Shown here in pieces: positions 1-7,966 of a DNA stretch of 64,000 bases; positions within the stretch are counted from its first letter, which is position 1; every line of letters starts with the position of its first letter. The notes under the pieces were generated by a model. The model made no database searches. It was not told where the DNA came from and was given only the letters and a program-made list of their open reading frames with translations. Source of the DNA: Streptomyces alboniger. GTDB taxonomy: Bacteria; Actinomycetota; Actinomycetes; Streptomycetales; Streptomycetaceae. The position numbers were made by a program, and so were the translations under genes. The DNA lies in the NCBI RefSeq assembly GCF_008704395.1, contig NZ_CP023695.1, positions 1,054,001 to 1,118,000 of the forward strand. Reading direction: 5' to 3'.

Positions 1-507
1 GACGACGTCCGCGTCCTGATCGTCGGCCAGGACCCCTACCCCACGCCCGGCCACGCGGTGGGGCTGTCGTTCTCGGTCGCGCCCGACGTGCGGCCACTGC
101 CCGGCAGCCTCCTCAACATCTACCGCGAGCTGAACACGGACCTGGGCCTGCCCCCGCCGTCCAACGGCGACCTCACCCCCTGGACCCAGCAGGGTGTCCT
201 GCTCCTCAACAGAGCGCTCACCACGGCCCCGCGCAAACCCGCGGCGCACCGCGGCAAGGGCTGGGAAGAGGTCACCGAGCAGGCGATCCGGGCGCTGGCC
301 GCGCGCGGGAAGCCGCTGGTGTCGATCCTGTGGGGGCGTGACGCGCGCAATCTGCGGCCGCTGCTCGGGCAGTTGCCGTCGGTGGAGTCCTCGCACCCCT
401 CCCCCATGTCGGCGGACCGCGGCTTCTTCGGCTCGCGCCCCTTCAGCCGGGCCAACGACCTGCTGGTGCGGCAGGGGGCGGAGCCGGTGGACTGGCGGCT
501 GCCGTGA
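1..507 (+). CDS. ung: uracil-DNA glycosylase, 3' part (5' end outside window)
   Basis: Family 1 uracil-DNA glycosylase, which removes uracil from DNA at the start of base excision repair. The reading frame is open from the first base of the window, and 168 codons are visible of about 225 usual. The catalytic water-activating motif GQDPYP is at visible residues 9-14, and the DNA-intercalating loop HPSP followed by GFFGSRPFS is near the C-terminus. The N-terminal third lies upstream of the window. The TGA stop overlaps the GTG start of the next gene (GTGA), so the two are probably translationally coupled. Confidence 0.95.
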   Translation, partial: DDVRVLIVGQDPYPTPGHAVGLSFSVAPDVRPLPGSLLNIYRELNTDLGLPPPSNGDLTPWTQQGVLLLNRALTTAPRKPAAHRGKGWEEVTEQAIRALAARGKPLVSILWGRDARNLRPLLGQLPSVESSHPSPMSADRGFFGSRPFSRANDLLVRQGAEPVDWRLP

Positions 508-1520
508 CCGGCCCGGCGTGGGTGCTGGGCGTGGACTCGGGGGGCTCCGGGCTGCGGGCCGCCCTCGCCCCGCCGGACGGCACGCCCCGCCGGGACCCGG
601 CGCACTCCAAGGGGCCTGTGCACTCCGTGGAACCCGTGCGCTCCACGGACCCGGTGCGCACCGGGTCGCGCGGCATCGACGCCGGGCACTTCATGGAGCG
701 GTTGCTGCCCATGGCACGGACGCTGCTGGAGCGGGCGGGCGGCGGGCGGATCACGGCTGTCGCGGTCGGCGCCGCGGGGATGGCGGCCCTCGGTGAGGAC
801 CTGCGCGCCGAGCTGCCGTCCGCGCTCCGGGAGACCTTGGGCGTACGGCGCCTGGCGCTCGCGGCGGACGCCGTCACCGCCTACGCGGGCGCGCTCGGGG
901 AGCGCCCGGGAGCGGTCGTCGCCGCGGGCACCGGGATGATCGCGATCGGCACCGACCTCACCGCCTGGCGGCGCGCCGACGGCTGGGGCCACCTGCTCGG
1001 GGACTGCGGCGGCGGGGCCTGGATCGGCCGCGCGGGGCTCGAAGCGGCGATGCGGGCGCACGACGGCAGGCGGGGCGGCTCCCCGGTGCTCCTCGCACGC
1101 GCAGAGAGGATGTTCGGCCCCCTGGCGGGCCTGCCGGGCCAGCTCTACCCCCGCGCGGACCGGCCCGCGGTCCTCGCCTCCTTCGCGCCCGAAGTGGCCC
1201 GCTGCGCGGCGGACGACGCCGTGGCGTGCGGCATCCTGCGGGACGCGGCCCGCCACATCGCCGAGGCCGCTGCGGCGGTCTGCCCGGCGGCCGGGGCAGG
1301 TGAAGTCGCCTTCACGGGCGGCCTGTTCAAGCTGGGCGAGCCGCTGCTCGCCCCACTGCGCGAGGAACTGGCCGGCCAACTGCCGTACGCGCGAACGGTT
1401 CCCGCGGTCGGCGACCCGCTGGACGGCGCCCTGCGCATAGCGGTCGAAATCGCCCGGGGCGGGCTGCGGCTGCCGCTCGACGCGCGCATGCTCTCCGTCC
1501 ATCAGGAAGGCGACAGTTGA
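504..1520 (+). CDS. BadF/BadG-type ATPase, probable N-acetylglucosamine kinase
   Basis: Sugar kinase of the ASKHA fold, BadF/BadG/BcrA/BcrD family, 338 aa. In Streptomyces such proteins are usually annotated as N-acetylglucosamine kinases, which make GlcNAc-6-phosphate in the cytoplasm. Phosphate-1 loop GVDSGGSG is at residues 9-16, the second phosphate/Gly-rich segment [10 protein letters not shown] at about 139-148, and the adenosine motif FTGGLFKLG near 273-281. The GTG start overlaps the ung stop by 4 bp. A short imperfect repeat rich in H/S/P/V/R (about residues 33-53, bases 600-662) is inserted between the first two strands and looks like a small tandem expansion. The substrate is inferred from family, not shown by sequence. 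N-acetylmuramate or glucosamine kinase activity remains possible. Confidence 0.8.
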   Translation: MTGPAWVLGVDSGGSGLRAALAPPDGTPRRDPAHSKGPVHSVEPVRSTDPVRTGSRGIDAGHFMERLLPMARTLLERAGGGRITAVAVGAAGMAALGEDLRAELPSALRETLGVRRLALAADAVTAYAGALGERPGAVVAAGTGMIAIGTDLTAWRRADGWGHLLGDCGGGAWIGRAGLEAAMRAHDGRRGGSPVLLARAERMFGPLAGLPGQLYPRADRPAVLASFAPEVARCAADDAVACGILRDAARHIAEAAAAVCPAAGAGEVAFTGGLFKLGEPLLAPLREELAGQLPYARTVPAVGDPLDGALRIAVEIARGGLRLPLDARMLSVHQEGDS

Positions 1521-1615
1521 CCTCTACGTAATTCATCAGACAAAAACGGACTTATACCGCCCACCTGCACCCTCCCCGAACAGGGAGGTCCCGCAAGCCA
1601 GTAGCATGCGGGCGC

Positions 1616-2560
1616 ATGAGCTCCTCCACTGGGCCCGCATCCGGCCTGCCCGTACGAATGCCGCGCCCCCGTCAGCCGGGCCGGCACCGCCGTCCGGAGC
1701 CCGTCGCGGCTCCTGAGGGCGCGCCCGCACTGGTCCTCGCCGTGCCGGGCGCCCCCAGCACCACCACGCGCAGCCTCGCCGAGGAAGTCGTGAGCATCGC
1801 CCGCTCCGAGCTGCCCGGCCTCGACGCCAGAATCGGTTACGTCGACGGTGAGGAGGATGCCACCGTCACGTCCTTCCCCGAGTTCCCCTCGCTCCAGTCC
1901 GTGCTCGCGCACGCGTCCGCCGAGCGTGCCGCCCGCGTCGAGCGGGCGCGGGCCGCCGGTGCCGAGGTGGCCGAGCCCGACGGTCCCGTCGCGGTCGTCG
2001 TACCGCTCCTCGCGGGCCCCGACAGCGCGCTGATGCGCCGCATCCGGCAAGCCGTCGTGGAGAGCCGCGCCGCCGCCGAGCTGACCGACGTGCTCGGCCC
2101 GCACCCGCTGCTCGCCGAGGCCCTGCACGTGCGCCTCTCGGAGGCCGGGCTCGCCCGCGCCGACCGCGCCCGCCTGTTCACCGTGGCCACCGCGGCGGAC
2201 GGCATCGTCCTCGCCACGGTCGGCGGCGAGGAGGCCGTCCAGGCCGCCGGGATCACCGGCATGCTGCTCGCCGCGCGCCTCGCGGTGCCGGTGATGGCCG
2301 CCGCGCTCGACCAGGAGGGCTCCATCGCGGCGATCGCGGAGCAGCTGCGCGGCTCGGGCTCGGCCCAGCTGGCGCTCGCCCCGTACCTGATCGGCCCCGA
2401 GCTCGACCCGGGTCTGCTCGACGTGGCCGCGAAGGACGCGGGCTGCTCGGTCGCCGAGCCGCTCGGCCCCTACCCGGCCATCGGCAAGCTGGCGCTCTCC
2501 AAGTACACGACGACGCTCGGCATCACCCCGCAGCAGCCGTCGGGCACGCCGGTGCACTGA
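1616..2560 (+). CDS. CbiX/sirohydrochlorin chelatase-like protein lacking the metal-ligand histidines
   Basis: A 314-aa two-lobe protein of the CbiX/CobN-like chelatase family. The C-terminal half has the usual elements: ALAPYLIGPELDPGLLD, a VAEPLG motif and a final GKLALSKYTTTLG. In active CbiX proteins the first strand ends in an HGS motif and a second histidine follows the PLLL strand. Here those positions read PGAPST (residues 45-50) and PLLAGPDSAL, so both expected ligands appear to be missing. It may be a non-catalytic or differently acting relative. The ATG start is the first after a 95-bp gap from the kinase. A strong hairpin terminator follows 10 bp after the stop. Confidence 0.75.
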   Translation: MSSSTGPASGLPVRMPRPRQPGRHRRPEPVAAPEGAPALVLAVPGAPSTTTRSLAEEVVSIARSELPGLDARIGYVDGEEDATVTSFPEFPSLQSVLAHASAERAARVERARAAGAEVAEPDGPVAVVVPLLAGPDSALMRRIRQAVVESRAAAELTDVLGPHPLLAEALHVRLSEAGLARADRARLFTVATAADGIVLATVGGEEAVQAAGITGMLLAARLAVPVMAAALDQEGSIAAIAEQLRGSGSAQLALAPYLIGPELDPGLLDVAAKDAGCSVAEPLGPYPAIGKLALSKYTTTLGITPQQPSGTPVH

Positions 2561-2570
2561 GCCCCGCGCA

Positions 2571-2620
2571 CGTACGCCGATGGGCCCGCCCCGATGTGGG
2601 GGCGGGCCCATCGGCGTACG
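2571..2620. terminator. bidirectional hairpin terminator, perfect 22-bp stem
   Basis: Bases 2571-2592 pair perfectly with 2599-2620 around a 6-nt loop (2593-2598). It sits between the convergent CbiX-like gene (stop 2560) and lactonase gene (stop 2637). No T tract is present, as is common in Streptomyces. Confidence 0.9.
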
Positions 2621-2636
2621 CACCGGAGGGGCCGCC

Positions 2637-3674
2637 TCAGTTGAAGATCACGCAGGAGGCGGCCGGTGCCTCGATCGAGCCGGACTTGCGGGGGATACCC
2701 GTAGCGGCGTCGATCGTGAACCAGGTGACGTCGCCGGACCGCTCGTTGGCGGCGTACAGTCGCCGCCCCGAGGGGTCGATGGCCAGGTCGCGCGGCCAGT
2801 GCCCGCCGCACGGCACCGTGGCCGTCAGCCGCGGCGCCTCGCCCGCCTCGTCGAGCGCGAGGACCGAGATGAGGTCCGCGCCGCGCGTGGCGGCCCACAG
2901 GAAGCGCCCGTCGGGCGCGATGACGACCTCCGAGGGGTAGACGTCGCCGTCCGGGACGTCGACGAGGACGGACACCTCGCCGAGCGGCTTGAGCGTGCCG
3001 CCCTCGGCGTCCCAGGCGCAGACGGTGAGCGTGGGGGTCAGCTCGTTGAGGACGTACGCGCGGTCGCCGCGCGGGTGGAAGACCAGGTGCCGCGGCCCCG
3101 AGCCGGGACGCAGCGCCACCTCGCGGTGCAGCGTGAGCCCGTTCTCCCCGAGGGCGCACACGCGTACGGAGTCCGTGCCGAGGTCGACGCTGACGGCCCA
3201 GCGGCCGCTCGGGTCGGCGAGGACCTGATGGGCGTGCGGGCCCTGCTGGCGGTGCGGGTGCGGCCCGGAGCCCGTGTGCCGCAGCTCGCCCGCCGGGGCG
3301 GCGAGGCTGCCGTCGGCGCGCAGCGGGACGGCGGTGACGCTGCCCGAGCGGTAGTTGGCGGTGAGGACGTGGCCGTCGTACAGGGCGAGGTGGGTGGGCG
3401 CCGAGCCGACCGGCACGGGGCGGCCGGCGAGCTGCGGCTTGTCCCCTTCGAGCCGGTACGCGGCGAGGGCGCCGTCGGAGGTCTCGCTCACCGCGTAGAG
3501 CGTGTCGCCGGTGGGCGAGAGGGCGAGGTAGGACGGGTCGGCGACCGCGTCGGTGGCGCCGAGGACGGTGAGCGCTCCGGTGTCCTCGTCGACGGCCGCG
3601 GTGAGGACACCGAGGCCTCCCGCGGCGGTGAAGGATCCGATGTACGCCCGTCCGGCGTGCTTGCCGTCGCCCAC
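2637..3674 (-). CDS. lactonase, 6-phosphogluconolactonase-type seven-bladed beta-propeller
   Basis: Lactonase (Pgl/YbhE) family protein of 345 aa, the usual length for a single seven-bladed propeller that hydrolyses 6-phosphogluconolactone or a related sugar lactone. Repeated blade motifs are visible: AYIGSFT near the N-terminus, DPSYLALSPTGDTLYAV, GPRHLVFHPRGDRAYVLNEL and WPRDLAIDPSGRRLYAANERSGDV near the end (each blade ending in Leu-Tyr-Ala-type strands). The GTG at 3672-3674 is preferred because an AGGGGA Shine-Dalgarno lies 7 nt upstream; longer in-frame extensions have no such site and run through the promoter region. A DasR-type operator at 3737-3752 suggests control by aminosugar signals. 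The exact substrate is unproven. Confidence 0.85.
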   Translation of the reverse strand: MGDGKHAGRAYIGSFTAAGGLGVLTAAVDEDTGALTVLGATDAVADPSYLALSPTGDTLYAVSETSDGALAAYRLEGDKPQLAGRPVPVGSAPTHLALYDGHVLTANYRSGSVTAVPLRADGSLAAPAGELRHTGSGPHPHRQQGPHAHQVLADPSGRWAVSVDLGTDSVRVCALGENGLTLHREVALRPGSGPRHLVFHPRGDRAYVLNELTPTLTVCAWDAEGGTLKPLGEVSVLVDVPDGDVYPSEVVIAPDGRFLWAATRGADLISVLALDEAGEAPRLTATVPCGGHWPRDLAIDPSGRRLYAANERSGDVTWFTIDAATGIPRKSGSIEAPAASCVIFN

Positions 3675-3736
3675 TGCTGTCCCCTCTCGGCCGGGGCGCC
3701 GCGTCCCTGGCGCCGCCCGTGCGGCCGACGCTAGCA

Positions 3737-3752
3737 GGCGGTCTAGACCAGG
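3737..3752. promoter_or_regulatory. DasR-responsive element (dre) upstream of the lactonase gene
   Basis: The 16-mer contains the perfectly symmetrical core GGTCTAGACC (3740-3749) followed by A. It matches 12 of 16 positions of the published dre consensus ACTGGTCTAGACCAGT. It lies 63 bp upstream of the lactonase GTG. On the minus strand a TAGCGT -10 hexamer (3733-3728) abuts it, so bound DasR would occlude the promoter. The match is seen directly; DasR binding is inferred. Confidence 0.7.
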
Positions 3753-3914
3753 CGGTCTCCCCCGCGCCGGTCGGACCGCCGTACCGGCCCGCCTGCTTGC
3801 ACGTGTCACAGGTCACGCGGGCGCCGGGCGGCCGGCCGGAACAACGCGGTGTGGTCCGCCGTTCTTACCCATGTGGCTGCGGAGGGGACAGTGTCCCCGG
3901 GCCTCACCTATAGC

Positions 3915-4030
3915 CCATGGGGACGATCGTTCGGCTGAAGCCCCATGGAGCCTTTCGCCGAGAGGCGACCGCCCTCCGCACGTCACCATCGACGACCCCG
4001 GCTGGTCTCCCCCGTCCAGCCGGGGTCTTC
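3915..4030 (+). ncRNA. candidate small RNA ending in an intrinsic terminator
   Basis: Bases 3915-3922 (CCATGGGG) pair perfectly with 3941-3948 around an 18-nt loop. A short stem follows, and then a perfect 12-bp stem (3994-4005 with 4016-4027) with a C-rich loop and a TTCTC tail, which is a good terminator. No plus-strand coding gene lies upstream to use this terminator, so a small plus-strand transcript is the simplest explanation. The C-rich loop resembles the actinobacterial 6C RNA class, but only one loop fits and it has five cytosines, so I do not assign it. The promoter is not resolved: a TATAGC at 3909-3914 would start transcription inside the first stem. A minus-strand role is possible. 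Confidence 0.4.
3994..4030 (+). terminator. intrinsic terminator, 12-bp perfect stem
   Basis: Arms 3994-4005 and 4016-4027 are perfectly complementary, with a 10-nt loop containing five consecutive C. The pyrimidine tail TTCTC follows on the plus strand. The FUSC gene ends at 4112 on the other strand, so the hairpin may also stop its transcript. Confidence 0.75.
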
Positions 4031-4034
4031 TCAT

Positions 4035-4103
4035 GTCCGGCGGGGCGTCCGGGTCCGGCGCGACGTCCGGGTCCGGCGCGATGTCCGGGTCCGGCGGGGC
4101 GTC
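4035..4103. repeat. 18-bp tandem repeat, about 3.7 copies
   Basis: Three complete 18-bp units (4047-4064, 4065-4082, 4083-4100), differing at a few bases, follow a partial unit at 4035-4046. The core is GTCCGGGTCCGGCG. It begins 8 bp beyond the stop codon of the FUSC gene and is outside any gene I accept. Confidence 0.85.
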
Positions 4104-4111
4104 GCCGGCTC

Positions 4112-5623
4112 TCAGGCCCCGATCAGCGGCGTGCGGGTGGGGCTGTGCAGGGGGTCGGCAAGCTCCGCGAGCGCCTTCTCCAGGCCGTGCAGGTGGGCCA
4201 GCGCGGGTTCGGCCACGGCACCGTGCGGCACGGTGGCGGGCCCGAGCGCCCGGCCGCGCGCGCCCTCCGCCGGGGCCGTCAGCGCCTCCACTGCGGCCTC
4301 CACCCGCCAGCAGGCGGCGGCGAGGCGGTCGTCGTGGGAGGCCTCGGGGTCGGCGGCGATGGAGGCCAGGCCGCGGACCTGGCGGGCGCAGTCGTCGAGC
4401 AGCAGGAGCACCTGGCGCGCGCGTTCCTTGCGGGCGCGCAGCGGGCTGAGCGGGTGGACGAGCGGCGCGAGCGAGAGCCGTACCTTCCCGAGGAGCTGTT
4501 CCAGTTCGGCGACGCGCGGCGCCGGGTCGGCCGACTCGGACCCGGCGAGGCGTGCGGCGGCCTCCGCCGTGCAGGCGTGCACGCACCGCAGGGCCCGCTG
4601 GATCCAGGCGTTGGTGGTGGCGTGGGTGGTGACGGGCAGGACGAGGAGCACCGCGAGGGCGGCCCCGAGCGCCCCGACTCCGGTCTCGGCGACGCGCAGG
4701 GCGAGGAGGGCCGGGTTCAGCACGCCGAGCAGGCCGTAGAGGACCCCGGCCATCACCGTGACGGCGAGCATCATCCACGTATAGGAGACGGCAGCCGTGT
4801 AGAAGATCCCGAAGACGCTGAGGGCGACGATGATCGCCGAGGGGACGGGCGCGCCGTTCAGCGGGACCGCGACGACGAGGCCGAGGGCGATGCCGAGCAC
4901 GGTCCCGAGCACCCTGCGGAAGCCGCGGACGAGGGTCTCGCCACTGGACGCGGTGTTCACGAAGACCCACCAGGTGGCGCCGACGGCCCAGTACCACCGC
5001 TCGTCGGACAGCACCTGGCCGACGGCGAGCGCGAAGGCGCCGCCGGTGACCGCCTGGATCGCCTGGCGCGTGGTGGTCCGGGCGAGGCCGGTCCCGGCGG
5101 GCGCCGCGGGAAGGACGGGGGGCGGCAGCCGGCGTTCGTAGCACCACGCGCCGAACCGCACGGCCGACGAGGCGCACAGTGACAGCAGTACGGCGGCGTA
5201 CAGCTCGGGGAGCTGCGCGGGGACGGTGTGCAGGAACTGCGTCGCGAAGAACATCATGAACGCGAACACGCCGAGCGAGTGCCCGCGCGGTCCCCACCGC
5301 CGCGCGTAGACCCCGGCACCCATCACGGCCAGGAACGCGGCATCCCGCGCGACGGGGACGTCGTGCAGAGCGGCGGCGAGAGCGAGTACCGGAAAGCCGA
5401 CGGCCGGCAGCAGCGCGGTGGTGGCCGCCTGCGCCCGCACGGTCGAGTCGGTCACCGTGAACAGGGCGAGCAGCGCGGCGAGACCGCCGGTGATCGCGGC
5501 CACCAGCGAATGACCGAGCAGACCGCACACGGCCACGGCCAGCGCGATGCCGAGGACGGCCCGCGACGCGAAACGCAACCGCGCCCGCCCCGGATCCGGC
5601 GCCACGAACACCCTCTTCAGCAC
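4112..5623 (-). CDS. FUSC-family integral membrane protein
   Basis: A 503-aa membrane protein of the fusaric-acid-resistance/aromatic acid exporter (FUSC) type. Two blocks of hydrophobic helices are visible, about residues 22-150 and 195-345, and the second begins with the family-like QAIQAVTGGAFALAVG. Each block has five to six segments and they are separated by a cytoplasmic linker. A soluble helical C-terminal tail of about 150 residues, rich in Leu/Arg/Glu, follows (from about residue 345). The GTG start at 5623 has GGAAGAG four bases upstream. It stands alone: the gene to its right is 196 bp away. The substrate is unknown; efflux of aromatic acids is a family-level expectation only. Confidence 0.8.
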   Translation of the reverse strand: MLKRVFVAPDPGRARLRFASRAVLGIALAVAVCGLLGHSLVAAITGGLAALLALFTVTDSTVRAQAATTALLPAVGFPVLALAAALHDVPVARDAAFLAVMGAGVYARRWGPRGHSLGVFAFMMFFATQFLHTVPAQLPELYAAVLLSLCASSAVRFGAWCYERRLPPPVLPAAPAGTGLARTTTRQAIQAVTGGAFALAVGQVLSDERWYWAVGATWWVFVNTASSGETLVRGFRRVLGTVLGIALGLVVAVPLNGAPVPSAIIVALSVFGIFYTAAVSYTWMMLAVTVMAGVLYGLLGVLNPALLALRVAETGVGALGAALAVLLVLPVTTHATTNAWIQRALRCVHACTAEAAARLAGSESADPAPRVAELEQLLGKVRLSLAPLVHPLSPLRARKERARQVLLLLDDCARQVRGLASIAADPEASHDDRLAAACWRVEAAVEALTAPAEGARGRALGPATVPHGAVAEPALAHLHGLEKALAELADPLHSPTRTPLIGA

Positions 5624-5819
5624 AGCTCTTCCGCCCCTTTCGGTTGTCGCTCGGTACGCCCGCGATATGTCCGCATGAAAAAGGCGCCACGGGGATCCGC
5701 AGCGCCATCGACAGACCCATCAGACCATTAACCCACCACCCGGCTCAACCGAAGCCCCTTGAGGTGGGCCAATGGCTCAGTCAACGCGCCACTGGCGTCG
5801 GTGGCGCCAGGCCAACGGA

Positions 5820-7196
5820 TCACAGCGTCCGGGGCCCGGCGGGGGCCTCCGTCTCGCGGGTGGTCTTCGTCCAGCCGGTCCGGCCGCGCAGCATGCGGAA
5901 GAGCGCGCGCCAGGCGCAGAGGAAGGAGAGGTAGTTCATGAGGACGAAGGAGTGGCCGAGGAGGAGGGCTCTGGCCGGGCCCACCTCTTTGTCGCGCCGC
6001 AGGTAGGTGAAGGACGTGGCGAGCGCGGGCGCGAAGGTGAGGAGGTACCAGGCGAGGAGGTTGGCCGGCCACTTGAGCCAGGTGGCGTTGAAGGCCGAGG
6101 CCCGTCTGCCGCGCAGGACCAGGACGTTGGGGCTGCGGAGGAACCAGATGAGGCAGTACTGGAAGAGCAGGGACCAGGGGAGGTCGAGGACCCAGGGGAC
6201 GAGGAGGTAGGCGGCCATCTCCAGGGCGGCGAGGTGGCGCATGCGGGGCGCCCGCCAGATCTCGCCCATGCGGGTGATCGCGGTCATGTGGCCCTGGTAC
6301 CAGCGGGTGCGCTGGCGGATGAGGCGCCGCAGGTCGCTCACCCCTTGCTGGTCCACGGAGGCGTGGGCGGTCGTGCGCAGCCGCCAGCCGCGCACGGCCA
6401 GGCTGATGGCCAGGTCCAGGTCCTCGGTCAGCGACTGGGACCACGGGCGCTCGCCCAGGGCGTCCAGCGCCGTCAGGCGGGTGAACTGGCCGTTGCCGCC
6501 GAGGCTGACGGTGGAGGTGAGGTTGCGGCCGAACTGGGTGACGGCGGCCATCGCCCAGAACTGGTAGTCCTGGAACCAGGTCAGGAAGTTGCCGCGGCGG
6601 TTGCGGATGCGTACGCCCAGCTGTACGCCGCCGACCCGGGCGTCGTCGAAGAGCGGCAGGATGTGCCGCAGCGCCCGGTCGGAGAGGCGGCCGTCGGCGT
6701 CCATGACGCAGACGATCGTCTCCGCGGGGTCCTGGCCGCGGGCCGCGACGCGCTCGCGGATCAGCCGGATGCCGTGGTTGAGCGCCTCACCCTTGCCCTG
6801 GCGGGCGTCGGGAGGCTCCCGGCGCAGCACCGTCGCCTCCCCCTCCCGGCCGGCCGCCCGCGCCTCCTCCCCCGCCTGCCGGGCGACCTCGCCGGTGGCG
6901 TCGTCCGAGCCGTCGTCGATCACCACGACGGTGGTACGGGGTCCGAGCAGCCCGGTGACGGTGGTGCCGATCACCGACTCCTCGTTGAGGCAGGGGACCA
7001 GGACGTAGAGATGACGGCGGTCGCGTCGCCCCGCGTGCGGGCTGCCGTAGGCGGTGTCGCCCTGGACCCGTAACGCGGCTTTCTGGCGCCGCAGTTCGAG
7101 CAGCCCGGCGCCCATGGCGAGGGCCAGGTAGCCCGCGGACATGCCGATGACGGTGTAGCCGATGGTGTCAACGGCCTTGAGCAGAGCGCGTCTCAC
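5820..7196 (-). CDS. processive family 2 glycosyltransferase (polysaccharide synthase), contains a TTA codon
   Basis: Membrane glycan synthase of the GT2/hyaluronan-synthase type, 458 aa. An N-terminal membrane helix (about 12-32) precedes the catalytic domain, and three or four C-terminal helices follow from about residue 310. The catalytic signature is complete: VVVIDDGSDD, the metal-binding MDADG, GGNGQ, TEDLDL, and the processivity motif QRTRW followed by YQG. It probably polymerises a UDP-sugar and extrudes the chain. The GTG at 7194-7196 is chosen because GGGAGG lies 7 nt upstream and it overlaps the stop of the preceding small gene (GTGA). Codon 42 is TTA (7071-7073), so translation should need the bldA leucyl-tRNA. 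The divergent epimerase gene may supply UDP-ManNAc. Confidence 0.88.
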   Translation of the reverse strand: MRRALLKAVDTIGYTVIGMSAGYLALAMGAGLLELRRQKAALRVQGDTAYGSPHAGRRDRRHLYVLVPCLNEESVIGTTVTGLLGPRTTVVVIDDGSDDATGEVARQAGEEARAAGREGEATVLRREPPDARQGKGEALNHGIRLIRERVAARGQDPAETIVCVMDADGRLSDRALRHILPLFDDARVGGVQLGVRIRNRRGNFLTWFQDYQFWAMAAVTQFGRNLTSTVSLGGNGQFTRLTALDALGERPWSQSLTEDLDLAISLAVRGWRLRTTAHASVDQQGVSDLRRLIRQRTRWYQGHMTAITRMGEIWRAPRMRHLAALEMAAYLLVPWVLDLPWSLLFQYCLIWFLRSPNVLVLRGRRASAFNATWLKWPANLLAWYLLTFAPALATSFTYLRRDKEVGPARALLLGHSFVLMNYLSFLCAWRALFRMLRGRTGWTKTTRETEAPAGPRTL

Positions 7197-7516
7197 CGGT
7201 GGACCTCCCACTTCCGCCGCTGCCGGTGTCCCGGTGCCGGCACCTGCCGATGCCCGCCCGCCGGCACCGCCACGGGAACGGCGGGCAGTGGCTCTCCACG
7301 GGCGGGCGGCAGCGGTTCGTTACCGGTCTCCCGGGCCGGTGCCGGGCGCCCTATTCCGGTCAGCCTGCGCTGCGTCTCCCGCCCCAGGACGAAGCCGACG
7401 GGCACCACCGACGCGCCGATCAGCGCCAGCAGGGCGCCTCTGCCGGGCCCCGTGCCGCCCATGGCACGGGCCGCCGCCATACCGCCCACCAGCGGCCAGG
7501 TGAATCCCGTGTACAT
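7193..7516 (-). CDS. small membrane protein coupled to the GT2 synthase
   Basis: A 107-aa protein that I do not recognise. The N-terminal half carries two short hydrophobic stretches, about residues 5-20 and 27-43 (the second contains ALLALIGASVVPVGFVLG). The C-terminal half is Pro/Arg-rich and probably cytoplasmic. The ATG at 7514-7516 has GGAGGT 11 nt upstream. Its stop overlaps the GT2 start by 4 bp, so the two are translationally coupled. An accessory role for the synthase, like the small partners of other polysaccharide synthases, is an inference from position only. Confidence 0.65.
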   Translation of the reverse strand: MYTGFTWPLVGGMAAARAMGGTGPGRGALLALIGASVVPVGFVLGRETQRRLTGIGRPAPARETGNEPLPPARGEPLPAVPVAVPAGGHRQVPAPGHRQRRKWEVHR

Positions 7517-7966
7517 CGTGCGGCGGCACCTCCGGGCAGCAGGGAGCACGTCATGTGCGGAGCGTGGGAGCCGGTTCACTCTCGCTCAGAAAACCGCCGG
7601 TGACCAGACCCCGATGCGGAACGAATACGACATCGGCAGTTAGTTTCACGCCGACTCCGGAGGAACCGGACTCCGTTATCCGCCAGGCACAGCAGGGAAT
7701 TTCCGCCCAGGAAATGCGCATGCGGCACCGATCCGGCCATTCACCCGGGAACCACCATTGCACGACGCACACACAGGGAGTTAGCTTCAGCAGCGGCCCT
7801 CGCCCCGACCCCGCGAGAGGCCAGTATCCCTTTCAACTTCCGCGCCCTTTCCCGATCTTCCGCACTACTAAGTGAGGGACGGTGATCCAGTGCGCCACCA
7901 TTCCCTGTTCGACGCCATCGAAATAGTGTTCTAATTTCCGGCGCGACGGATGGAGATAAGAGAACG
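7517..7966. other. 450-bp divergent promoter region, lower GC than its surroundings
   Basis: It separates the leftward GT2 operon from the rightward epimerase operon. The base composition is visibly less GC-rich than the flanks, and no reading frame has codon use I would accept. GGAAC at 7618-7622, 16 bases before GTTAG at 7639-7643, resembles an ECF-type promoter pointing right. TAGTGT at 7924-7929 could be a -10 box 38 bp before the epimerase TTG. Both are weak on their own. The length suggests long leaders or several regulators. Confidence 0.5.

Larger units (their letters stand above)
3675..4111. other. 437-bp intergenic region: dre, palindrome, structured RNA candidate, minisatellite
   Basis: No credible gene is visible. 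From left to right it holds the lactonase promoter with the dre, a 15-bp palindrome (7-bp arms GGGGACA and TGTCCCC, 3884-3898), a hairpin at 3915-3948, a short GC-rich stem near 3950-3967, an intrinsic terminator at 3994-4027 and an 18-bp tandem repeat at 4035-4103. It reads as regulatory and possibly as a small RNA gene. Confidence 0.6.

Noticed and set aside
3884..3898. Palindrome with arms GGGGACA and TGTCCCC taken as a DevR/OsdR dormancy site
   Set aside because: It shares only GGGAC/GTCCC halves with the DosR box and lacks the central spacing. No dormancy gene is adjacent.
3994..4030. Assignment of the C-rich-loop terminator as a 6C RNA
   Set aside because: Only one C-rich loop is seen, with five C rather than at least six in two loops, so I kept it as an unassigned small-RNA candidate.
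7555..7875. A 106-codon frame in the divergent region before the epimerase
   Set aside because: Base composition and residues (many Arg, Pro, Ser, His) do not look coding. No ribosome site or family motif is present.
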